Source: Euglena gracilis (lineage: Eukaryota > Euglenida > Euglenophyceae > Euglenales). Taken from it: 64,000 bases of DNA. Position 1 is the first letter of the stretch. The number at the start of each line of letters is the position of its first letter. A program made the position numbers and the translations under genes. The stretch spans positions 71,865,082 to 71,929,081 of the forward strand of contig CP154954.1 in assembly GCA_039621445.1 (NCBI GenBank), read 5' to 3'. This document shows positions 33,160-43,689 of this stretch, piece after piece. The notes beneath the pieces are model-generated. The model searched no databases. It was given only the letters and a program-made list of their open reading frames with translations, and had not been told where the DNA came from.

Positions 33160-34230
33160 CAAAAATCGATTTTTTGAAAATTTCCCAAAACGGATGGGGA
33201 ACTACACGGACCCACCCGGGGACCCAAACCAACCATGGGGGACCCCCAAGTGGCCTGTATACACCCCACATACCCCCGGCCCCTCCGGACCGTTCTGGGG
33301 CCCGTACGGGGGTGGCAAAAAGGGGTTCCCACAGGATTTGGCCGTTTTTCAGCCTTGCCGGGGCCAAAAAATCGATTTTATGAGAATTACCCAAAACGGA
33401 TGGGGAACTGCACGGACCCACCCGGGGACCCAAACCAACCATGGGGGACCCCCAAGTGGCCTGTATACACCCCACATACCCCCGGCCCCTCCGGACCGTT
33501 CTGGGGCCCGTACGGGGGTGGCAAAAAGGGGTTCCCACAGGATTTGGCCGTTTTTCAGCCTTGCCGGGGCCAAAAAATCGATTTTATGAGAATTACCCAA
33601 AACGGATGGGGAACTGCACGGACCCACCCGGGGACCCAAACCAACCATGGGGGACCCCCAAGTGGCCTGTATACACCCCACATACCCCCGGCCCCTCCGG
33701 ACCGTTCTGGGGCCCGTACGGGGGTGGCAAAAAGGGGTTCCCACAGGACTTAGCCGTTTTTCAGCCCTGCGGGGGCCAAAAAATCGATTTTTTGAAAATT
33801 ACCCAAAACGGATGGGGAACTGCACGGACCCACCCGGGGACCCAAACCAACCATGGGGGACCCCCAAGTGTCCTGTATACACCCCACATACCCCCGGCCC
33901 CTCCGGACCGTTCTGGGGCCCGTACGGGGGTGGCAAAAAGGGGTTCCCACAGGACTTAGCCGTTTTTCAGCCTTGCCGGGGCCAAAAAATCGATTTTTGG
34001 AAAATTACCCAAAACGGATGGGGAACTGCACGGACCCGCCCGGGGACCCAAACCAACCATGGGGGACCCCCAAGTGGCCTGTATACACCCCACATACCCC
34101 CGGCCCCTCCGGACCGTTCTGGGGCCCGTACGGGGGTGGCAAAAAGGGGTTCCCACAGGATTTGGCCGTTTTTCAGCCTTGCCAGGGGCCAAAAAATCGA
34201 TTTTATGAGAATTACCCAAAACGGATGGGT
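33160..34230 (+). repeat. 206-bp minisatellite, five copies plus partial
   Basis: Units starting 'caaaaaatcgattttatgag' lie at about 33160, 33366, 33572, 33778, 33985 and 34190. They are highly similar, and several neighbouring copies differ at only a few bases. Each contains 'aacggatggggaactgcac' and 'ggcccgtacgggggtggc'. Since 206 is not a multiple of 3, each ORF crossing it is an artefact. The array lies wholly within the gap between RT-unit blocks 4 and 5. Confidence 0.97.
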
Positions 34231-34344
34231 CAGCCAAGACGGACCCTGGGGTACAACATCTCCTGGACGGCCCTCGAATAGAAATAATAAGCGTATCCCT
34301 TCATTTCTGTTTTAACAGAAATACTGACTGCCGTATGGCACACT

Positions 34345-34555
<211 letters not shown>

Positions 34556-34854
34556 GCATTACTAATATAGTATTATGATAGTTATGATTAATATTAGTGC
34601 TAATATGACTGCTATAGTTTATATATAGTTATTAACTATTATTATTAACAATATTTCCTTACAGATTGCGCTTTGAGGACCGCCCCCCCCTTCCAAAGGC
34701 GGGATCCTGGGGGCGACCCAGACTCGAACCGACAAAATTAAACAAGAGTCCAACTCAGCCTCATATATATCAGCCAAATATACGTCTATATATAAAGCGT
34801 ATATATATTTATATACATACTTGTGTCTATCTACACCCATATCAACACATACAG

Positions 34855-35330
34855 GCATAAAGGAACCACCCTAATGCTGGCGTTCGCCCTCGGCTCCGCC
34901 CCGTGGAACCTGCGCCTCGCGCTGCAGGCCGCCACCTCGGAGCAGACGCTCTGGGACCCCCTGGTGAGGGCTTGTCTCGGCGCTAGCGATGCCAATGAGG
35001 TCCAGGAGGCCTTGGGCACCCTGCGCGCCAGCCTGCTGATCTCCGTGGACCCCCCGGACTGGGTCAATCGTGAGCTGGCTGCCCTCCCCTCCACCCGTCC
35101 CACATCGGGACGCCAGCCCCAGCCTGCAGCCTCACCGACCGCCCCCCCTCAGCAGCCTGCCCCAGAAGCCACCCAACACACGCCTGCCCCACCGGCCGGA
35201 CCCACCGTCGACCTGGAAGTCACCGGCATCCGCGGCCTCCCCACCCGCGACGTCTCCACAGCGGTAGCCACCTTCTTTGGGACCTCGACTACCCTGCCAA
35301 CTTTTGCAGAACTCTACCGCCGTGACTGGT
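34855..35330 (+). CDS. RT-unit block 5: helical domain, second PPDW motif
   Basis: After cacatacag the frame encodes HKGTTLMLAFALGSAPWNLR ... LGASDANEVQEALGTLRASL, LISVDPPDWVNRELAALPST, a Pro/Gln-rich linker, then VDLEVTGIRGLPTRDVSTAV. It joins block 4 in phase 2 if a GC donor is used there. The 3' end is not defined, as the frame runs into a repeat shared with 46 kb. The function is unknown. Confidence 0.5.
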
Positions 35331-35395
35331 GGCCTCTATCCATGTCTGGCCAATCCCGGCCCTTTTTCTCCCCCCCCCTTTTTTTTCCGCTCCCC

Positions 35396-35570
35396 GCAGT
35401 CAGACATAACGCACACGCCGCAACTCGAGAGATAGTCCTGCTGCCCCAGCCCCCCAACCTCCCTGATCCGCAAGAGTCCTCTCGGTGTCTAGCTCCACGA
35501 TCGGACAGAGACCCAAGGCCCTGTCCCCCGCCCCCCCCCCGGTACAACGCCACATCCTCCTGATTTTTTT
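35396..35570 (+). repeat. Intronic repeat copy 1 (shared with 46086-46260)
   Basis: Both copies begin 'ccccgcagtcagacataa' and contain 'gatagtcctgct', 'ccgcaagagtcctctc(g/a)g', 'gctccacgat(c/t)gga' and end 'ggtacaacgc(c/t)acat'. The minus-strand ORFs over both copies encode the same peptide (SLELRRVRYV/TRVAACALCL frames). Confidence 0.85.
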
Positions 35571-35676
35571 TCCGCCTCCCCCCCCCTGAGATAGGACACC
35601 CCCACTCACCATGGTTATGCAATACCTGAATGCAAACTGCACACCCCTCCCTTTCATCCACACCCCCCCCATACAG

Positions 35677-36180
35677 GACCGGTGCTGCCACCGACCTGGC
35701 ATGGCGCAATGTCGCCCAGGGACGCACGTCAGTCCCTCTCCTCACCAGTGCAGGCCTGCCGTTCCAGCTCCAACCAGCCACCGACCGCTCCCGCGCCCCA
35801 GGGTACCGACGCCCTTTCCCCTCCGAACCTCCAGCAGCCCGGCGACCCGCCCTCCCCAGCCCCACCCCCCATCCCGCTTCCACCAGCACCGGCTACCTCC
35901 AGCAACTGTTTCCCGTACTGCAGCAGCCCCCCCAGGGCCCCTTCGCCTGGCCGGCCCCGCAGTCCTCTCCGTCCACGGCCTCCCCAGCAGCTGCCGTCGA
36001 CGCCAGCCGGCAACCTCCACCTCCCACGAGCCGCCCTCACTCCCCCCCAGGTCGCAGCCCCTGTGACCTTCATGTACGCAGCCCCCCAGCACAGGACCCC
36101 CCACCCCGTGGAGGAGCTGGCAGATCCCAGGGACCCCCTGCCGTCTACCAGCCGCCAAAACCCGATCGGTGGCAGGGCTT
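35677..36180 (+). CDS. RT-unit block 6: Pro/Ser-rich linker region
   Basis: After ccatacag an open frame gives GAATDLAWRNVAQGRTSVPL and LTSAGLPFQL, then low-complexity Pro/Ala/Ser sequence. All three + frames are open here because of the C-rich composition, so only the first 40 residues are at all secure. Confidence 0.4.
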
Positions 36181-36437
36181 TGCAGCCCCCCCCATCCGCT
36201 CTCTCTCGCTTTTTTTCCCCCACCCTTTCCTTTGCTTTCTGCCCGGGCCACCCCAATAGTCACTTCTCAGGTGGCCACCCACCCGATCTGTGCTCTACCC
36301 TGCCACCCACACCCTCCTAAACCCGATCTAAGGAGCCAAGGAACCCCCCACCCTGCCTCCGCTGTCATCTAACGTCCGCGGCGTCCCGGGAGGACGCCAA
36401 GGACAGTTCTGACTCCCCTGGGCCCTACCCAGGGGGG

Positions 36438-37295
36438 TTGCGTGCCCAGCAGCCCTCTTGGACATCTGCCAGGAGCTCCTCGTCGATGACCCCCCCCGCG
36501 GCCGTCACCCGAGCCCTGAGCACCCTGGGCAACCTCCTCCGCGACCTAGCGGAACCCCGTTTAACCTACTCCGCCGCCTCTGAACCTGCCGCCGGTGCTG
36601 CCTGCTACCAGTGCGCCGCCATTTTCCAGCCTGCCGCTCCCCATTGCCCCTGCTGTCACCGCCCCGACCTGCTGACCCTCCCTGCCGCCGCTGCTGACAC
36701 CATGGATGCCGCCTCCGCTCTTGCCGCCCGGCTCCGATGCTACCCAGGCCTCCCCCTTGCAGCCGCTCTCCCCGCTCCGCTCAACCTCCTGATCTGCTGC
36801 GCTGCGCGGGAGTGGCTCTGTCACCTCTCCAGTCACCTCCGCCGCTGGACATCCACGACCATCCCCTCCGCTCCCCTGCTGTCCGGCGGTCACGTCCTGA
36901 TCATCTGGAACACCACCCCGCCGCACCAACTACCCTGTCCCCCACCGCAGCACTGCTGGCGTTACGCCGAGTCTGCTGACCAGCAGCTTCTCCATGCCGT
37001 CCCCACTACAGCTATGCCCCCCCCCACCGCAGCCCACCGCCATCTGGTCCCCTACCTGCGGCTCGTGCGGCCGTCCCCTGCTGCTGTACGCCCGACTGCT
37101 TCACTGCCCGCCATCTCCGACCTGCAGTCCCTCCGACTTCGGCTGCTGGCACACCCCAGCAGAGACCCCCCTCACGTCAGCCGCCGCCTCCCGATCTACT
37201 GTCTCCGCTGCAGGCACGCCACTCCCCGGTGTCCTGCCCGTCTACGCCGTCACTGCCTCCTGGCCCATTTCCGTCCTCGGACCCCACCCATTTGA
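36438..37295 (+). CDS. RT-unit block 7: Cys-rich zinc-finger region
   Basis: One frame encodes AVTRALSTLGNLLRDLAEPR followed by CYQCAAIFQPAAPHCPCC, a CxxC...CPCC arrangement typical of a small zinc ribbon. A second cluster, CGSCGRPLLLYARLLHC, is encoded in another frame at about 37045-37095, so an unrecognised intron or frameshift separates the two. Zinc fingers of this sort precede the endonuclease in several LINE clades and bind nucleic acid. The 3' limit is uncertain. Confidence 0.5.
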   Translation: MRAQQPSWTSARSSSSMTPPAAVTRALSTLGNLLRDLAEPRLTYSAASEPAAGAACYQCAAIFQPAAPHCPCCHRPDLLTLPAAAADTMDAASALAARLRCYPGLPLAAALPAPLNLLICCAAREWLCHLSSHLRRWTSTTIPSAPLLSGGHVLIIWNTTPPHQLPCPPPQHCWRYAESADQQLLHAVPTTAMPPPTAAHRHLVPYLRLVRPSPAAVRPTASLPAISDLQSLRLRLLAHPSRDPPHVSRRLPIYCLRCRHATPRCPARLRRHCLLAHFRPRTPPI

Positions 37296-37599
37296 CCCAT
37301 TCCCCTCACATACACACACACAATACACGCACACGCACACACACAGCCATACACACAAGGCCAAAACAAGAAGAAAAGAAAAGAAAACAAATGTGGCGCG
37401 AGGTACCGAAGGACAATGTTTTTGCCTTTTAAGCTCTTGCCAAGTGACGATTTTTTTGGGCCCAGGCTGGGCCGTGATAATTCAGAACAAATAAAACTCA
37501 GACCCCCACCCACCGCCCCCCCCCAAAAAAAAACAAACAAAGATCTCCCCCCGGTCCAATACATGTCCCCCACTTTTCTGTCCGCCAACCCACACCACT

Positions 37600-37906
37600 G
37601 TCTGGGCTTGAAGGCGTACGGCCAGCTCCATGCTCCGTCGCCATGCCTGCCAACCCCCACCACCGCCACCGCCCTCGGCCGTCAGCCGGCTTCTGCTGGA
37701 CCACCTTCCACCAGAGCGCCCCCTTCCGCTCTCCGACAGCCACCCGGTGGACCCCCACCGCTTCCTCTCCATCAACTGCGGAGGCTCTATCACCAAACTC
37801 CCCCAGCTGACAGCCCTGATCCTCTTTGCGGACCCGGACTTCATCTGTTTGCAGGAGGCAGCCGCTTTCGATGCCTCCCATGCAGCCCCTCCCCGCCGCT
37901 CCGGAG
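37600..37906 (+). CDS. RT-unit block 8: EEP endonuclease domain, N-terminal part
   Basis: The block encodes HRFLSINCGGSITKLPQLTA then LILFADPDFICLQEAAAF. LSINCGG and DFICLQE are the first two motifs of the endonuclease/exonuclease/phosphatase fold, with catalytic Asn and Glu present. In non-LTR retrotransposons this domain nicks the target DNA. The exon ends at GGAG|gtgtat (phase 1), and the start is not defined. Confidence 0.75.
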
Positions 37907-38375
37907 GTGTATTATTTATTATTTATGCATTTATTTATAATCCTCGGTACTATGTTTATTTTTATTTACATTTATTATTGTTTATTTATTTATTTATTAT
38001 GTTATTTATTTATTTATTTATTTGTTTTATTTATTATTTGTTTGTTTGTTTATTTATTTATTTGTTTATTTGTTTATTTATTCATTTATTTATTTATTCA
38101 TTTATTTATTTATGTTTTATTTATTTTACCCTATTTCATTTTTTTTATTGATTAATTTTTATTTATTTTTATTCTTTTTTACATTTTGTTTAATTGCTTC
38201 ATTCTTTATTTAATTGTTTATCTACTGACTTTCATTTTATTTATCTATTTATATATCTGGTTACTTATCTATTTATTTATCTATTCATTTCTCCCCTCCC
38301 CCCTGTCCAAGGGCTGACTCTCTCGCCTCCCCATTCCCCTCCCAGACGGTTTTTTTTCCCCCTCTCTATATGCAG
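37907..38375 (+). repeat. Phase-1 intron within the endonuclease domain, TTTA-rich
   Basis: The sequence begins gtgtat and ends atatgcag. Almost all of it is TTTA/TTTG tetranucleotide repeats. Removing it joins G|TC with no frame change and reconnects two halves of the EEP domain. That is direct support for it being an intron rather than a disruptive insertion. Confidence 0.75.
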
Positions 38376-38795
38376 TCTGCCCCCAGCACAGTTTCCAGAG
38401 GCTGCCTGCTCATGACAGTCTCATTGGTGTCCCCCTCCGACCCTGGCACGGCCCCCCGGTACGCGGCGGTGGTCTAGTCACGCTGGCCCACCCCCGCCGC
38501 CTTCACTCCGCACAGCGCCCATCCATCCAGCTCCTCGACGACCATGCCCTCCTCATCAGCTTCCCGGTGTCCCCCGCTGCCTTCGTGTCCATCGCCAACC
38601 TACACCTACCCCCAAGCACCCCCACCGACGTCCGTCGGGCCACCTGTGCCCTGGTCACCGCCACCCTCCAGCGATCTCCGCCCGGCGCCCGCATCATCAT
38701 GGGGGACCTCAATGACACCCTGTCCAGCTCGAGTCACTGGCTCCGGAAGGAGTTGGGTAAGCATGGCAGCTGGTCTGGGTGGTTCTCAGCGCCCG
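38376..38795 (+). CDS. RT-unit block 9: EEP endonuclease, central part
   Basis: Reads CPQHSFQRLPAHDSLIGVPL, RPWHGPPVRGGGLVTLAHPR, ... FVSIANLHLPPSTPTDVRRA ... ARIIMGDLNDTLSSS. GGGLVTL, the strand before IANLHLP, and GDLND are the third to fifth EEP motifs (catalytic D-x-N). Two phase-1 donors are possible: G|gtaagc after 38756, the stronger site, and G|gtgagc after 38795. Both could pair with the acceptor cccccgcag at 38851. Confidence 0.8.
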
Positions 38796-38851
38796 GTGAG
38801 CCCCCTTCCAGTCCATCCCCGCTGTGGGGCATGCCCCCCCCCCCCCCGCAG

Positions 38852-38970
38852 TGACGACCTCAGCGCCGCTCAACCCGCATGGTCTTTCTCGCGCACCCCC
38901 CCCCGGTTGGGCACAAGCCGCTCAGTGGCCCACACCCTGCCCATCTTACTATGACCAGCCCTCCCACCTA
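38852..38970 (+). CDS. RT-unit block 10, weak
   Basis: A short GC-rich segment after a C-run acceptor. The phase-matched frame reads VTTSAPLNPHGLSRA, while another frame (DDLSAAQPAWSFSR) looks more like EEP sequence but is out of phase. It is followed by a T/A run at 38970-39032. Confidence 0.3.
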
Positions 38971-39032
38971 ATTTTTTTATTTTATTTTTTATTTTTTTTA
39001 TTTTTTTTTTATTTTTTTTTATTTTTTTTTTT
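38970..39032 (+). repeat. T-rich (TTTTA)n insert
   Basis: Sixty bases of T with single A's, between two parts of the endonuclease region. Downstream is a cctggtag acceptor candidate. Confidence 0.9.
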
Positions 39033-39214
39033 GCCTGGTAGGTCAGTCGCGCATGCGGATAGCAACAACACGCTCTGCATGGTCCGGCCCCCCTGGCCCC
39101 CCTGGCTCTCTCCGCAGGGCGAGCCCAGGTCCCAGAGCAGCATAGCGGCACCTCATGCCCCCACCCCTCCAGTAGCCAATAACCCCCCACCCTCACCATC
39201 CGTCCGAGTCGTGT

Positions 39215-39600
39215 CTTACCGGTCGCTGCCCCCACTGTCCCTACCCTCGGGGCGAGGCCACCAACCTGGTCCACTCTGCCGGGTCCCTGTCGTCGAAGGA
39301 GATCGACTGGATGCTGGTGTCCTCGGACACCCCCGTGCTTGCGGCCACTCGCCACACTCTCCCTGGCATCAGCACCCACCGCGCCCTGCTCGTGGACCTC
39401 ACCGTCGGGATCTCCGCGCTCCTCCCCATCGACCCCTGCGGCCGCCGTTTCCGTTTCCAGCGAGCCACTGCCGCTCGCCTCCAAAGGGCCAGCCACATCC
39501 TCGCCATCGGCTGCTGGTGGGGGGCCGCGGCCGGTGCCCCACCCGACGACATCATTCGCCTGGGCCATGCTCGCGACGGGCTGCTCTCTCAGCATCGAAC
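39215..39600 (+). CDS. RT-unit block 11: EEP endonuclease, C-terminal part
   Basis: Encodes GEATNLVHSAGSLSSKEIDW, MLVSSDTPVLAATRHTLPGI then STHRALLVDLTVGISALLPI. IDW.LVSS corresponds to the S.IDYIL strand, and STHRALL to the terminal SDH motif, with His kept but Asp replaced by Thr. The sequence continues with CGRRFRFQRATAARLQRASH. Boundaries are uncertain. Confidence 0.7.
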
Positions 39601-39879
39601 CACCTTTCCCAGACCAATACCCCCCCCCCGCCTGCCACCATTCCTCCCATCTGCCCCACCCCTCCCACCTCTCCCACTCAGCGTGGACGGACATCCTCCC
39701 CCCCCCTTTTTTTCCCCTTCTATTTTTTCTTTTCTTTTTTCCCCCTCCTTTTTCTTTCCTTTACCAGCCCACCCCTGTAAGGCCCAGGCATCGACAGGAA
39801 GCCCCCCCCCCAAAAAATAGGAACTCCGAGAGGGCTCAAAGTGTGTTTCATCACACCCCTTTGACAACAGCATTGCCAT

Positions 39880-40540
39880 GGGTTGAAATATTAAAACGGC
39901 GCCCGTACGACAACGTAGGAACTTTCATGACCGGGGAGAGGGAGGGTCCAGACCCCCCCAAGATTTATCTGTCTGCCTGGGATGCCCCCCTGGTGTTCAC
40001 ACCCCTTCGCGTGGCTGATGCAATAGCAGGCACCATCCCCCTGGCCACGTGCAAGTGGGCTGCTGAAGACGCACCGCCACACCCCTCCGACCACCTGGGT
40101 ACCGCAGCCTGGTGGGCCCGACGGGCCGATGAGGCCACCACCGCCATGCTCAAGGTGGACCGCCAGCAGCTATCCGGCGTCGTCATCACGAGCCAGACCG
40201 CCCGTTGCCTTCGCCTCCGCCCGTCAAAGTTCCAGAAGCTGTCCAACATCAGCCCCGACGGCTCCTACTTCCCCGCCGACCCTGCAGCCTTCCGGCGTGA
40301 GGTGTACCGCCAGGCACAGGTGCTCTACGGCGGCCATCCTGCGCTACGCATGGACGCCAATCGGCTCCGGGCAAGTGCGGCAGCTGCCCCCCACCTAGCG
40401 GTTGTCGACTCACCCCCGTTCCGGACTCTCATGTTGCGGGCCAGGGCTGGCCTTATTCCCATCACCGACCCCCCCCCCTCCCAGACACCGCTCCCCACCC
40501 ACTCACTGAATCCGCCTCCCCTGGGGGTCAAACATTGTGA
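39880..40540 (+). CDS. RT-unit block 12: linker between endonuclease and RT
   Basis: The open frame encodes IYLSAWDAPLVFTPLRVADA ... HLGTAAWWARRADEATTAML ... LRLRPSKFQKLSNISPDGSY ... FRREVYRQAQVLYGGHPALR. This mixed helical sequence with K/R clusters is the position of the variable linker in LINE polyproteins. The upstream part runs into low complexity, so the start is approximate. Confidence 0.6.
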
Positions 40541-40649
40541 GGGTGTCACGTAACCGCACCATGGCCAGGCACCACGCACATGACACAGATACAGACGGCC
40601 CCCCTCCAGACGTACACCCATAATTTTCCACCCTGTCCGGTTGAGTGCC

Positions 40650-41139
40650 ACCCCCCTCTCCCCCCATCTCCCCCGAGGTCTGCAGAGACCTCCATCAGCC
40701 CTGCCGCCGACACTACAACCTGCGCTCCTCGCCCGTCCCCTCGGCAGACCCCTGGAGCCTGCTGAGCTGCGCTCCCTTCTGAGTCGCGGCTCCGAAGCCA
40801 CCGCCCTCGACGAGCTGCCCCGGTCATTGCTCCGCGACACCCCGGCACACGGCCTTGCTGCCGCCCTGCACCTCATCCACCACGCCGCCGCTGACCCCCC
40901 CAGCCGCCTCCTCCTCACCGCCATCCACCTACCCCTCCGCAAAAAGGAGCCTGCCTGGCTCCTCAGCAACAGCCGCCCCGTCCTCCTCCAACCCTTCCTC
41001 CGACGGCTGGAGGCCACCGCCGTTTTTCGCCGGCAGCAGCACCGTGTCGAGAGCGCCGGCGACCTCCCCTCGGAGATGTTTGCCTACCGTGCCGGTCTCC
41101 CGCCGCAACAGGCTGGGCTCCTGCACTGGCCTGTGCGCT
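40650..41139 (+). CDS. RT-unit block 13: reverse transcriptase fingers
   Basis: Encodes LLTAIHLPLRKKEPAWLLSN, SRPVLLQPFLRRLEATAVFR, RQQHRVESAGDLPSEMFAYR. The pattern hLPLRKK....NSRPvlL..fl.R is the R-hLIPK....YRPISL...RT motif that opens the RT domain. The exon ends CGC T|gttccc, phase 1. Confidence 0.82.
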
Positions 41140-41648
41140 GTTCCCTGAGCTCTAACCCCCCCCCCCCCCAATGACCCTGCGGGGGCCAAGTAGGGACTGA
41201 TCTTTTCCATTCCCCCCCCTCCAATGTCATCGGCAGTCCACCGTGTCATAGTCAGAACCACACACCACAGAATACAACCTCAATTTTATTATAATTTATG
41301 TTATTATTTGTTTATTTTTTGTTCCTTTTTTTTGTTCATGCTACCTTTTTCCCTTCATCTGTTTCATAATTTTTTTTATCTATTTTATTTATGTTTTATT
41401 TTTTTTCAATTTTTTTTATTTATATTTTTTAGATGTTATTCCTTTTATTCTTTTTATCTTTATCTTGTTCCTTATTTAATTACTATCACTATTATCATTG
41501 TTTTTTATTTTATTTTTTTAATTTTTTTATTTTTTTATTCATTTTTATTTTCTTTCTTTTTCTTTTTTTTTTACTATTTATTTATTTATTTGTTTATTTG
41601 TCTTTTCTTTTGTTTTTTCCCTCCCCGTCTCTCCTCTCCGTGTTCCAG
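41140..41648 (+). repeat. Phase-1 intron within the RT domain, T-rich
   Basis: The sequence begins gttccc and ends gttccag (or the next cag, 3 bp on). The middle 330 bp is T/TTTA low complexity. Removal joins T|CA and reconnects the RT fingers to motif A in frame. Confidence 0.7.
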
Positions 41649-42200
41649 CAGCAAATGGCACGCGCCTGATCTTACTCCGCTGGCTGATCGATTACTGGGC
41701 GCGGCTGCACGGCTCCGTCTTCGTCGCTGATTGGGACGAGTCGGACGCCTTCTGCAACGTCCCCCGGAAGGACCTCCCCAACCTGCTGGCGGACCGCCTC
41801 CCCGACCTGGGTGAGTGGCTTCAGGGCTTTTATGACCCCCTCTCCATCCGCACCGCCACCCCCTACGGCCTGACCGACTACCCCATGTCACACGGCGGGG
41901 GCCAAGGCGACTCGGGTGGCGACGGGGCATACCTAGCCGTGGGCATCGTACGCACGCTGTGCCACCGCGGCCTCCTCACCTGCAACCTCAACCCGCGGTG
42001 TCTCCCAGCCCATCGCCTACAGCCCCCCATCCGCCTGCCCACCGCCCCCCACGACCCCAGCCGTGCCATCGTCGAGATCGGGTACAGCGACGACCGCCGC
42101 CCCGTTTCCCTCTCTGCCGAGGGCCTCGAAACGACCCTCGACGCCATGTGCCACACCCACCCGTCCGCTCTCTCCTCCCACCCCCCCTCCATTAAACAGT
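41649..42200 (+). CDS. RT-unit block 14: reverse transcriptase catalytic core
   Basis: Encodes NGTRLILLRWLIDYWARLHG, SVFVADWDESDAFCNVPRKD (motif A, D...AF), YPMSHGGGQGDSGGDGAYLA (motif B, GGGQGDS) and RAIVEIGYSDDRRPVSLSAE (motif C, YSDD, two catalytic Asp). The catalytic triad is intact. The gap between motifs B and C is somewhat long. After LDAMCHTH the frame enters a C-rich stretch and a TTA repeat. Confidence 0.88.
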
Positions 42201-42246
42201 ACAAGACAAAGCCCACACCCACTTTCATAATAACTATAGGCATATA

Positions 42247-42475
42247 ATTATTATTTTTCCCATTGTTGTTGTGTTGTTGTCGTTGCTGCTGTTATAGTTT
42301 TTCTATTAGTATTATTATTGTACTTATTATTATTATTATTATCATCATCATTATTATCATCATCATCATTATGATCATCCTCACCACTACTATTATTATT
42401 CTTATTATTATTGTTATCCTTCTTCTGATTATTATTATTATTGTTAATATTATTGTTATTATTTCTTTGCCTTGG
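42247..42475 (+). repeat. (TTA)n/(ATC)n insert within the RT domain
   Basis: ATT/ATC trinucleotide repeats lie between motif C and the thumb. No good AG lies near its 3' edge. Short similar sequence ('CACCC(A/C)CCCGTCC') is found on both sides, so it may be an insertion rather than a consensus intron. Confidence 0.85.
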
Positions 42476-42483
42476 CCACCCCC

Positions 42484-43462
42484 CGTCCCACACCATGGGC
42501 CGTCGGATGCTGGCATCTGCTGGGCCTCCGGGGGTGTGGTGAACGCCCAAAAGCTGCAGGCCTTCCGCATTGACTACGCTGGGGGTCACCTGAGCTACGG
42601 CACCGGCGTCGCCCGCACTCTGCTCGGCCCCACCCTGTACCGTCGTGGCGGTCTCCTGCTCGCCGGCATCCCCCTCGTCATGGGAGAGCGCCCCACCGCC
42701 TGCCTCGACAAGGCACAACGCCGCCTCCGCTCCCTCCGGGCCACCATCTCCCGCCTCCGCCCCTCCTACGTCCTCGCCCTGCGCATCTGCCTCAGTTTCA
42801 GCGTGGCGCAGCTCGATTACGTCCACGACGCCTGCCCTCCTCATCACCCGGCCCTACCCCCGCTGCAGGCCCTCCTGGACACCACGCTCTTATCGGCTCT
42901 CCGCGCCCCCCGCTCTTTCCCCAAGTCGCTGCTCTACGCCCCACTGCAGGCTGGCGGCTTCGGCACCCCGGTCCTCTCCACCCGGTTGGACTTGCGCTTC
43001 CTCCGCGGCGTCGTGCCGGCCTCGGACTCCCACCACGCCCTCTCCCGCCGCTCCTCGCGGCACCGATCCCGCCATCCAGCTCACGGTGCCCCCTCCAACG
43101 ACCTGTCGGCCCTCTGCAGCCTGCTGCAGCATTTTGACCTGCAGCTCTCCCCGCCCCCGCATGACGACCTGAACCCAGCCGCAGAGACCATCACGATGTT
43201 TACTACGTATGACGGGGGCCCAGTGCTCCTCGTATCTGATGGGTCTTCCCCCCCCGGACATCTCGGCTGGGGCGCCGTCATCGCCAAGCCCTCGGGTGAA
43301 GTCCTTGCCACCACTTCCGGCGGCTTCCAAGTGGACCTAGCCACCTCCTGGGCTGCTGAGTGGTGCGGCAAGCTCGCCGCCACCCGGCTCGCCACGGTCA
43401 TCGGTGTGCCCACGATGAGCTGTTGCTGGTCCATCGCCGACAACGTCGCTGCGACCCCCTGA
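42484..43462 (+). CDS. RT-unit block 15: RT thumb and RNase H domain
   Basis: Encodes SDAGICWASGGVVNAQKLQA (the LNxxKT-like motif after YxDD), ARTLLGPTLYRRGGLLLAGI, RRLRSLRATISRLRPSYVLA, FSVAQLDYVHDACPP. RNase H follows: VLLVSDGSSPPGHLGWGAVI (first Asp), ATSWAAEWCGKLAATRLATV (Glu) and SIADNVAATP (second Asp). A TGA at 43460 ends the frame in a CCCCCT run. The RNase H sequence resumes immediately in another frame, which indicates a frameshift. Confidence 0.85.
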
Positions 43463-43491
43463 TGCTGATGGAGGTCGCCCATCAGCATCAG
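43459..43491. repeat. 13-bp perfect inverted repeat at the RNase H frameshift
   Basis: CTGATGCTGATGG (43459-43471) and CCATCAGCATCAG (43479-43491) flank a 7-base loop. The hairpin includes the in-frame TGA of block 15. Confidence 0.95.
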
Positions 43492-43636
43492 CGCTCGTGG
43501 ACTTGCTCCGGACCGCCTTCGCCGCGTTTGCAGCTGCCAGCTCCCTGGCCGAGGCGTTCACACCGGCAGAACACGACACGGGCTGGGCGCCCACAGTTGC
43601 CAGCCTCCAAGCCCGCTGTCCCCCAGGCTTCAGATA
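43464..43636 (+). CDS. RT-unit block 16: end of RNase H domain
   Basis: The frame shifted from block 15 reads DADGGRPSASALVDLLRTAF, AAFAAASSLAEAFTPAEHDT then GWAPTVASLQARCPPGFR and stops. EAFTPAEHDTGWAP matches the position of the His-bearing loop (VPAHxG) at the end of RNase H. A one-base change in the preceding C-run would restore the frame. Confidence 0.65.
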
Positions 43637-43689
43637 AATACATAAAGAAGTGTTTAAATGAACAAACAAGAAACATTGGGTGCTTAAAC

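Noticed and set aside
33081-34315. Series of 130-220 codon ORFs on both strands
   Set aside because: They are frame-shifted readings of the same 206-bp minisatellite, so each repeats the previous one.
35314-36263. Minus-strand ORFs of 170-190 codons rich in Gly/Arg
   Set aside because: They are complements of the C-rich coding and linker sequence on the + strand. The + strand carries the domain-level evidence.
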